Shown: positions 22,973 to 30,000 of the stretch, piece by piece | Numbering within the stretch: the first letter of the stretch is position 1 | Layout of the letters: each line of letters opens with the position of its first letter | NCBI GenBank assembly: GCA_009760855.2 | Contig: WPIO01000056.1 | Span: 2,272,501 to 2,302,500 of the forward strand | Source: Cristatella mucedo | Lineage: Eukaryota; Bryozoa; Phylactolaemata; Cristatellidae | Reading direction: 5' to 3' | Length of the DNA: 30,000 nt | The notes under the pieces: model-generated | Database searches by the model: none | What the model was told of the DNA's origin: nothing | The model's input: only the letters and a program-made list of their open reading frames with translations | Made by a program: the position numbers and the translations under genes

Positions 22973-24170
22973 GAGAATGAGGCCGCTCTCGAATTGGAGA
23001 ACGCCCCGCGCAGCCGTCCTGCTGTGGATCTTCATTTCCAGTAAGCCGAAGCGGAAGTGCGCCCGTTGCCGGGAAGAGAGCGCCCTGCGCGACGCGAGCC
23101 TCGTTTTTGCTTCTCTTTCTGGCCGCGTGGCTGTCACGACGACCTGCGGGACAGTCGCCTGTTCAATTTCATCGGGCTTTCGCGCGCGGGCGGCGTGGAC
23201 GGCGGCGTCGGAATCGCTGCTCTTTCATACCGCCGCTGGGGCGGGTGCGTGGCACGGTGCGTGCAGCACGTGCTCGCGCGGAACCTTCTCGTCCGCGGCG
23301 GCGGCGTTTGGCTGGAGAGAGGGCTATCCGGCCGTCCGGCGAGCGCGCGCTCTCGCGTGGCCCACGCGTGGGGCTGGCTGGCTGGCGAGACCGCCGCCGC
23401 GCCGCAAGACGCCGCGCTGACTGCCCGCATTTCGCGAAACAGCGCACGCAGATATCGGTCGGGAGGCCGCGACGGTCGGCAGCAGCCTCTCGGCGGTCGA
23501 CGCCAACGTCACCTCCGCCGGCGGCAGCGGCGGCGGAAGCGTCCTCACCACTGCCGCTCCGGCGGCCGCTATCGCGACGACCGCGGCCAACAGCTCTGGC
23601 GGCGGGAACTTCAGTTTGGCGGCCAAAGACAGCGCTATCAGCGGCTCGGCGTCGAACGTGACCTGCCCGCCGGGCTACATCTGCTTCTCCTTTACTGGCC
23701 CCATAGGGCTCGACGCGAGGTATCCGCCCGACGTCCTGCCATCCATAATCACCACGCTGCTTTTCATCGGCGGCTGCGTCGGCGGCGCCGCGCTCCTGTC
23801 GTACGTCGCCAACGCCGTGTACAATCGCTACACCGCCGTGCCCGCGGCGCCGAATCCCGACGACGGCGAGGAGGACTACGACGACACGGTCGTCAAGCAG
23901 ACGCTGCTCACGCGGCTCGGCGTCATGAGCTGGAAGCCCGACCCGATCAAGCCGCAGGACCGGTTCGCCAAGCGGGCCGTGCTCACTTGGCTCCGCCGCG
24001 TGTCGCGCGTCCACCAGGCGTCCGTCGAAGACACCGCGCCGTCCGTCGAGACGGCGGCGGCGGCGACACGCCAGCCGGCGCAGCAGGCCGCCGCCCCGCC
24101 GGCGCCTGCGCGCGCCGCATCCGGGACGGCTTCGATTTCGATCGTCCCGCTCGACGGTAACGAGGCTTGA
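22973..24170 (+). CDS. Orphan single-pass membrane protein, two coding exons
   Basis: Coding parts 22977-23040 and 23443-24170 join in phase to 263 residues. Exon 1 encodes a signal peptide, MRPLSNWRTPRAAVLLWIFI, preceded by a strong acceptor (CCATCTTTGCAG at 22972), so an upstream 5' UTR exon is likely. The mature N-terminal part is Ser/Thr/Ala/Gly-rich with NVT, NSS, NFS and NVT glycosylation sequons. A short Cys-containing module (CPPGYICFSFTGP) precedes one membrane segment at about 119-148 (LPSIITTLLFIGGCVGGAAL). The cytoplasmic tail has an acidic stretch (PDDGEEDYDD), then LLTRLGVMSWKPDPIKPQD, then an Ala/Pro-rich end. Third codon positions are almost all G/C in this frame. A type I topology is predicted. 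I do not recognise the family. Confidence 0.7.
22977..23040 (+). CDS. Membrane-protein gene, signal-peptide exon
   Basis: Starts at ATG 22977 in context GAGAATGAGG. Two Arg-containing turns precede the hydrophobic core AAVLLWIFIS. Ends TTCCA|GTAAGC, phase 1. Confidence 0.68.
23443..24170 (+). CDS. Membrane-protein gene, main exon
   Basis: Acceptor CGAAACAG (23442) with a CTGAC branch-like site 22 bp upstream. A second in-phase acceptor at 23451 would drop three residues. Encodes the glycosylated stalk, membrane helix and cytoplasmic tail, TGA at 24168-24170. Long open frames in two other registers (23057-24160 +, 23169-24275 -) are GC-content shadows. Confidence 0.72.
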
Positions 24171-24393
24171 GGAGAAACGAAAACCTCCGCGACGACTGAC
24201 CCCCTGACCCCCGGTCGTGCGCGTTTGCGAGCGCTCGCCCGACAGGTTTCTTTCCGCTCGTCGTTGCGTAGCCACGGCGAGCGCGAAGGGCCAGCACCTC
24301 CTCCTCGGAGCTCTCTCTCTCTCTCTCTCTCTGCGACTGATTCTGCTTCGCGGCCCGAGAGTACGAGATTCGTAGCTCTCTCTCTCACTTTAT

Positions 24394-24439
24394 ACGCACA
24401 CGCACACACACACACGCACGCACACGCACGCACACACAC

Positions 24440-24478
<39 letters not shown>

Positions 24479-24480
24479 CA
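24394..24480 (+). repeat. Compound (CA/CG)n(TA)n(TG)n microsatellite
   Basis: CA-rich run with CG substitutions, then TA (about 24441-24455), then TG. It has the same order and symmetry as the block at 14788-14898. Confidence 0.95.
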
Positions 24481-24703
24481 TACATGCATAAATATTTTGT
24501 AATGGCTCAGCGTAAAAAATTAAGATGCTCGCCCAGCTAGACTAACGGGGCTGAATTGAACGCTACACTGGAGCGGATATGAGCTGCTGCCACCTTCCAC
24601 GCTTCCGGGCTACGAATGTCTACTTGCGTCCCCGAGACTCGCTGCGCTTCCGGCTGTGCTTCATCGCGTGTCTTAAGTCAGATCGACGATATCATTCCCG
24701 CCG

Positions 24704-24709
24704 AATAAA
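24704..24709 (+). terminator. Candidate polyadenylation signal of the membrane-protein gene
   Basis: First canonical AATAAA after the stop at 24170 (about 530 bp). Confidence 0.4.
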
Positions 24710-25948
24710 GCTCGCTCAGCTCGGCCGCCGCAGCTTTCGCCGCCATCGCGCGACGTTCGTCCGTCGCGGCTGCCTCCGTGCGAATGTCGCCCCGCTGCGA
24801 GCGCGCTGCAAAAACAACTCAAACAGCTGCGGATTTCAACGGCCGCAGGTGCACGACTCCTCGTCCTCCACCTTCTTCACTCTTTTATCTCGTCACGTTT
24901 TGCCTTCCGCCACCGCGGCACGCTCTAACACGACGACTCGAGTGCGCCGGTGCGCGCGCGCCTGCGCCGCACTCGAGCAGTGCCGGTCGCCAGCTCCGCG
25001 GCTTTCTGCGGGCAATTTCCGGACAATGGCCGCCCGGGGGCTACTATTTGTGAGAAGCATACGTAGCCAAAGCTTTTCGCCTGGACTACGCCGACTCCAT
25101 TGAAAGTGAATTACGCCGCGGCACTCGGCTGACTGTGCACTCGGCCTCGCTGCTGCTGCGTTCGCATCGAACGCCGCCGCTGCCGCGAGACCCACGCGGC
25201 AGAGGCCCTTTGGGGCTGTCGTAATAATGCGGCATCGGTGTAGCTGGCATTTCCGACCGAGATCCGCGGAGGCCAGAGAGGGCGTGGCGCTCCTCTAACG
25301 AAACGCACGCGACGGCATTCGGCGGCTCCGACTTGGCTCGCGAACGCCGCCTGGCGGCAGCTTCCTTCCCCTTTCCTCCCCGCGCGTCCCGTCTCGGTCC
25401 TCGGTCCGGCAGCGTCGAGACGGTCAACGGCTCGCCGCGTTCGACGCCTCGCAGTCGACGACCGACGCGTCGGGCGTAGTCGGGATAAGGTTGGAGCCGA
25501 GCGACAGCGCTATCGTTTAACGCCAAAGTGACCCGCAGCCGGGGACGCGCTCTCTACGCCGGCGAGCCGGCCGCTCGCGTCGGACCCGCGGCGGCGAGCC
25601 GTGGGACGGTCGCGGCAAATCGAAATAATAAACGCCGAATTTCGGCCATACAGCAGCAGCAGAGTGGCGCCGACGAATACTTCCGCGGCTTCTCAAACGA
25701 ACGGAGAAAATTGTGGCGACGCCTAGCGGTGGACGACGGGCTTCTAGCGAAGTTCGGCCAGCAAAGCGCAGCGAAGGTCTATGCCTTCGGCGGGAGGTCG
25801 GCTGCTGAACAGCTTAAAAAGAAAGCGGCTGTTAACCTCAGGCAGAATATGGAGGTGCTGTGCTTCCAACAAAACAGACAAGCTGGCCGAGTGAAACTTG
25901 GCAATAAATAGGCTTCCGTGGGGACGACGTCCGCCTTCGACCGTGCTG

Positions 25949-26094
25949 CGCCCGTTTGGCCCAGCGGTTAAGGTGCTCGCCTCGACCAAGGTCAGGCCGA
26001 GGTCGTGGGCTCAAGCCCCGCGGCATATGTGAAGCGCCTGAATAGAGATTAGGTTCTCTTTGGGCGCAATACGAATGAATTATACGCGTATATA
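25949..26094 (+). mobile_element. tRNA-derived SINE (family 2) with LINE-type tail
   Basis: TTTGGCCCAGCGGTTAAGGT contains an A box (25957-25967). GGGCTCAAGCCCC at about 26007-26019 is a degenerate B box. The tail TATGTGAAGCGCCTGAATAG then agattaggttctctttgggc resembles the LINE 3' end, and an AT-rich end follows near 26090. The copy is the inverse-orientation sister of 22755-22906. Confidence 0.85.
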
Positions 26095-27557
26095 TATTGT
26101 TTTATGCTTCTAAAAATGATATGCCAAGAAGCTGGAAGGCTGCTGTGACAACGGCTTTGATCTGGCTTTGGCCAGCGGTCTGCTATTAGCGGCCAGTACT
26201 TTAGGCTGATTGTTAAAAGTGCTTCGTTACAAAGGTCGGAGCAATGCACGCAATGCGGTCTTCGTGACAACGCGTGCAAGTATTACGACCAGAGAGCAGC
26301 GCCGCGCTACTCTCCCCCATCTCTCTCAGAACTGATGGTTTAGCGAGAAAAAAGATTTATTTCAGATTAGTGCCATAGGCCAATATCACAGGAGAATAAC
26401 GCATTGCCGCCCGACAGCTTTTCAGCGGTCGGCCGGAGGAGGTTCGCCTCTTCACTCGCGAGGCGTAGGGGAAAGGGGGCGGAGAGTGGGAAAGAACGAC
26501 GGCGCTTGACTCAGTGCGAGTACGTTTTCAGTACGGTAAGCCAGTGCGGAGCAGCGCGCTGCTCGGCCGAGTTTGAAGGTGAAGGTTGAAGATGCAGACG
26601 CCGTCGGCGTCGGTCGACCGACCGACTTGCAGGCGAAAACGTGCCACGTTCGCTGTCAGCCTCCATAAATGCGCCCCCGCCGGGGGCGCTGCGACAATAG
26701 GATAGACCAACCACGGGGCGAAACCGCGCCGCCTCCTTTGAGAGGTTAGAGGTTAGCTGCGTCCGGGAGAGAGCCCGGAGCTGGTTGTGCGCTATTTGCC
26801 AGCAATGTGCTCGCTCTCTCGTTTCACTAGCGCATCCGGAGCGCCGAGTCTCTGCCCGAGCACGAAGCTTCTACGCGAAGAAGATCTGGATATCGCCTTT
26901 CCGTCGGCGCGTCTCGGCAAAGCAGGCTCTGCGGCCCCGCTCCGCTCCCGGTCGCTTCCGGTCCGTTAAAATAGTGAGAGGCCCGCTCGACCTCCGCCAC
27001 CCACGCCCCTCGGGACGGAAGAGCGCGAGCGAACGGCGCCGATACTATCGCTGCTATGCTGCTGCCCTCGCCGAAAAAATGCACCGCCGAATTGGCGGCG
27101 GTGGCTGGCCTCATCCGGTTGCCTCGGAGATGGTTTGGACGCGATCCAAAAGTCATTTTTAGCGCGGCTGCATTCGGGCTTTTCGATGCTTCCGGCACGG
27201 AAGTACTTTCGGTTGGAACTTTTCGAGCACGAACTTCACTTGCGTCAGTACGCCTGCGGAGGAGCTACGGGCCGCTCCTCCTTTCCCCCGACCTGACGCT
27301 TATTTATATCTCGTCACACTGTCGTACTTGCAGAAGAAAACGCGGTATTTCCAGCAAATCAATCGCAAAAAAATCCATTCGTCGAAGATGGCGTCGCGCG
27401 TGTACTAAGCGCTGCAGATCCGAAGCGCGTGCTCCTGGCGCGCCGCGCGAATGCTCTCGGCCTTCCCTCTGGACACGAAGAAGCCGCGCACTCGGATGAC
27501 GAGCTCGCCCGGGCGAGGCCCGCGCTCAACAACCGCTCAACGGAGTTACTGACGAGA

Positions 27558-27597
27558 TACATTACATTACTTTACATTACATTACATTTCATTACAT
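27558..27597 (+). repeat. (TTACA)n pentanucleotide repeat
   Basis: About seven ATTAC/TTACA units with small deviations (CTTTACA, ATTTC). Confidence 0.85.
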
Positions 27598-28098
27598 AAG
27601 CAACGCGCTTGTTGGCGCATCCGCTAGCTCGAAAAACCATGCGCGGGCGCCGCGCTGGTCGACAACGCGCTTCCTTCGAATCTGGAACAATCGGTGACAA
27701 TTGCATTTCACCGCGAGGAGGATCCGCCGCCGCCGCCGCGGAGCGATCGCTGCCGACCGCTGCGCCACGGCCGCCACGGAACCGGCAATTAGTGTTTACG
27801 CATCCGCAGCGCCGGCGCCGCTAGCGAGCTAGCGCGACTAGCGGCTAGCTATCGAGCGGCTCCGCGAGCGGCTAGCTAGACCGACGCCCCTCCGGATGTC
27901 CGGCCACGTACCCGGAAAGCCGAGCGAGGCGCCGGCGCCCGGGCCGCGGAAGCCATGCAGGCAGTCTCACCTATCTGCAGGATGTAGCCATAGGCTGTAC
28001 GTACGCAGGCCGAAGGTGGACTCTTTTAGTAAATTGGCCGAGCGCGTTCACCAGCCCAGCTGTCGACCTTGACCTGACTGCCAGCACAGCTCCGAGGA

Positions 28099-28130
28099 GT
28101 CGGCCGCGGCGTCGGCCGCGGCGTCGGCGC
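28099..28130 (+). repeat. 12-bp tandem repeat
   Basis: GTCGGCCGCGGC repeats about 2.7 times. Confidence 0.85.
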
Positions 28131-28472
28131 CCTCAGGCAGGGAGAGCTCGGCGCTGCGGCTGCAGCTGCGACGGCCAGGCCACGTGACGCTCGCTCGGCG
28201 CCGCCGGCCGAATGCAATATGCTTACGCAGATGAGACCGCTGCTGTCAGGCGAGCCGCGGGCGCATTCCGAATGCAATGAGGATTTTATATCTATTCTAA
28301 GTCCGCGAGCGCGCCATTGTCATCGCTCCGACAGATTGGGCAGCCCTTTGAGCCCTCGCGCGCCGGCCGGCGCTCGCGGCGGGCGCCGGAAGCTCGGACA
28401 GCGTCCGCGGGGCAGCGTCCGCGTCGCCGTTCACGCTGACGTCGTGGCGTTCGACTGCTTCCCGTCGTCATT

Positions 28473-28484
28473 GGGGGGGGGGGG
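28473..28484 (+). repeat. Poly-G homopolymer
   Basis: Run of twelve G. Confidence 0.9.
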
Positions 28485-28651
28485 TATGCGAGCATTGAGG
28501 GATCGTTTCCGCTGACAAAGCCGAATCAGATGGCAGATCAACTACGGCGGCGAATATGTCCTCTTACATGTGCACGATTATGCTTAAACAGCCGAAAGAG
28601 GTTTGTAGCGTCCAGTTTGATCTTTGGTTTTTTCGCGAGACAACGATTTTT

Positions 28652-28700
28652 GTGTGTGCGAAGCGCATGGCTGATAAAGGTTTGGTTCTCTGCGCTTGAC
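28652..28700 (+). repeat. Plus-strand LINE/SINE tail fragment
   Basis: GAAGCGCATGGCTGATAAAG then gtttggttctctgcgcttga resembles the shared 3' tail in plus orientation. It abuts the (AAT)n-like end of the minus-strand LINE that follows. Confidence 0.6.
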
Positions 28701-28957
28701 AAATTAATAATAGTAATAGAACTCTTGATAAAGCACTCTCAGAGAACCCAATCTCTTTCTAGGCACTTTACATTCGCTGCAAAGGAAGCACTATTGAATG
28801 GTTAGTGGTAGCATGCTCAATGACAACAAGCATAACATTAGAGGTGACATGCACAGGGTCGGCATGCAAGTGTGGTTAGTGGCAGCATGCACAGTGTCAG
28901 CACGCATGAGCACATGAAGGACGAATCACAGGGACCCACTAAATGCTGTCATAAATA
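28701..28957 (-). mobile_element. LINE 3' UTR and tail (distal half of interrupted copy)
   Basis: On the minus strand: CAGCATTTAGTGGGTCCCTG, three related GCATGC-containing blocks, then the tail TGTAAAGTGCCTAGAAAGAG. It continues the copy at 29676-30000 and is separated from it by the 718-bp insertion. Confidence 0.85.
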
Positions 28958-29675
28958 TGTAGCCGAGTTCCAGAGGTCAAAGGCTATTTCCCGCCAAACC
29001 CCGCCTTACTCCGGTCACGCTGCCGCTCGCCATGCCGCCGAACCAGGGTAAGACGAGCGACCGTCAGGTTAAACCTCTTTATAATAACGCATGCGCCAAC
29101 AACAACAGGTAAAATAAACAAGTCTACAGGGAGGGTCCTAAACAGAGTACACTATGGGGGCGCAAGACGACGCAGCAAGCGCGAACAAGGGTGTTAGTTG
29201 GTCTGTCGGCTTCCGCAGTCCTGTCGTTGTACCGACTCCGAATCTAACAGTACGAGCGTACGCCGTCCAAAACCCGGCTGGCTGAGAAACTGCTTGGCTA
29301 GTCCGAGTCGAAAACTACCACAGTCGAGAGCTTCCACCGAAAGACGCCAACACACAGGGAGGGCCCAAACATGCTACATGGGGAACGCGGAATATATATG
29401 TCTCAACAACGAGCGTGCTATCCAGCTCCGCTCGGGCCTTGGGTACTCGTCGCTTTGCGTGCGTGGCCGCATCACCGGAGCACGCCTGCACGAATCCAGG
29501 TGCATAACTCGGCGAGACCGGGAGGCTCCAACACCACGACTTACTCGGCCAACTTCTCCTACCAAGAGCCCGATGACCTTACGTCACCACACATGCCGTA
29601 GGTCCGACCCCGGCCTAGCCGGTGACCATAACCCTCATTATAGCCGTCCGGTCCCAGCCAACCGAGCCTGGGTAA
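28958..29675. mobile_element. 718-bp unclassified insertion nested in the LINE (possible solo LTR)
   Basis: Removing this block restores the LINE with one mismatch to the copy at 1-1093. AAATA flanks it on both sides (28953-28957 and 29676-29680), a likely 5-bp target-site duplication. It begins TGTAGCCGAG, LTR-like, but ends GGGTAA rather than CA. Internal features are TTTATAATA near 29079, an AATAAA near 29113 and a diverged direct repeat around ACAGGGAGGG (near 29126 and 29355). No transposase or RT is encoded. Confidence 0.6.
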
Positions 29676-30000
29676 AAATAGGTGCATTTTAAGTTCTTTT
29701 TAAATGTGGTCAAGTCAGGGGATATCGTGACGCAAGTCGGGAGTGAGTTCCAAGCTTTGGGAGCTTACGAACTAAATGCACGGTCTCCAGAGAATTTCAG
29801 GTTTGTACGAGGTATCGGTAAACAGTTAGATTCCGAAAAGCGGTTGGTACGATGTACCCTGGTGGGGAGTAGATCTGACAGATAGGCTGGAGCCGAAGAA
29901 TAAAGAGACCTAAAAGTGAGCGACAAAACCTTGAAGTCGGTCCGTTGCATGACTGGTAGCCAGTGCAGTCGGCGAGAAGTAGTGTGGTGTGGCAACTGCG
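29676..30000 (-). mobile_element. LINE ORF2 C-terminal region (proximal half of interrupted copy)
   Basis: The minus strand reads LHWLPVMQRTDFKVLSLTFR then SLYSSAPAYLSDLLPT, FSSYAPKAWNSLPT-like and FKK. It is near-identical to 500-830 of the window. The copy runs off the window end. Confidence 0.85.

Larger units (their letters stand above)
24171..25948. other. 3' flank and GC-rich non-coding stretch
   Basis: Contains (CT)n at 24310-24332, the compound repeat at 24394-24480, and an AATAAA at 24704-24709 that could end the membrane-protein transcript. ORFs 24579-25103 (+), 25086-25526 (-) and 25528-25911 (+) have no recognisable domains; their Arg/Ala/Ser-rich composition is what GC-rich random sequence gives. 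Confidence 0.5.
26095..28650. other. Non-coding stretch without recognised genes
   Basis: GC-rich unique DNA. Notable pieces: TTACA pentamer repeats at 27558-27597, a TAGC-rich cluster at about 27819-27880 with two copies of GCGGCTAGCTA, 12-bp repeats at 28099-28130 and a G12 run at 28473-28484. Numerous mutually overlapping ORFs (for example 26785-27162, 26827-27198 and 27056-27499) show no domain, signal or splice logic. Confidence 0.5.

Noticed and set aside
23057-24160. 367-codon plus-strand ORF overlapping the membrane-protein exon
   Set aside because: Arg-rich product of a GC-rich shadow frame. The alternative frame has nearly all G/C third positions, a membrane helix and a phase-matched signal exon.
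23169-24275. 368-codon minus-strand ORF
   Set aside because: Antisense shadow of the same GC-rich exon; Arg/Gly-rich without domains.
24579-25103. 174-codon plus-strand ORF
   Set aside because: Arg/Ser-rich, no domain, contains a candidate poly(A) signal and overlaps other open frames.
25528-25911. 127-codon plus-strand ORF
   Set aside because: Starts without a supported exon boundary and ends just before a SINE; no recognisable homology.
25949-26025. tRNA gene
   Set aside because: Box-like motifs are present but acceptor and anticodon arms do not form, and a LINE-type tail follows; it is a SINE.
27056-27499. 147-codon plus-strand ORF and neighbouring overlapping frames
   Set aside because: Several overlapping open frames on both strands with GC-driven composition; none has a signal, domain or splice pattern.

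Overview
The window looks like nuclear DNA of an animal, probably an invertebrate bilaterian. It carries spliced genes with GT-AG introns, AATAAA polyadenylation signals, 3' ends of a CR1/L2-like LINE, tRNA-derived SINEs and very long dinucleotide microsatellites. No bacterial operon, ribosome binding site, CRISPR array or viral gene is visible. The species cannot be named from the sequence alone.

Layout. (1) 1-3300 is mobile-element debris: a LINE 3' end starting inside the reverse transcriptase YxDD motif, a second LINE tail, two SINE copies and small duplications. (2) 3544-18577 (+) is a complete nine-exon orthologue of nuclear receptor coactivator 5 (NCOA5). All eight junctions keep phase and the joined reading frame encodes 842 residues. 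In order the protein has an RRM, a CCCH zinc finger, 19 octapeptide repeats from a 24-bp minisatellite, a Q/H-rich linker, the NCOA5 anticodon-binding-like domain, an LxxLL box and the conserved INFDNP tail. Introns 6 and 7 hold very large CTG, CA, TA and GT tracts. (3) 20293-21576 (-) is a three-exon PX-domain gene that most resembles NADPH oxidase organizers (NOXO1/p47phox/Tks) but has no SH3 domain. (4) 22973-24170 (+) is an orphan single-pass membrane protein: a signal-peptide exon joined in phase to a GC-rich exon with one membrane segment. (5) 24171-28650 is mostly GC-rich non-coding DNA with one SINE. (6) 28652-30000 is a minus-strand LINE 3' end split by a 718-bp insertion flanked by AAATA, with a plus-strand LINE/SINE tail abutting its 3' end.

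The three genes do not form an obvious pathway. The NCOA5 and PX genes converge; the PX and membrane-protein genes diverge across about 1.4 kb that contains perfect hairpins and a SINE. The points most worth checking are the composite NCOA5 architecture with its coding minisatellite, the complementary CAG (exon 6) and CTG (intron 6) tracts beside paired splice sites, the SH3-less oxidase-organizer-like PX protein, the orphan membrane protein, and the shared LINE/SINE tail with repeated insertion at old tails.
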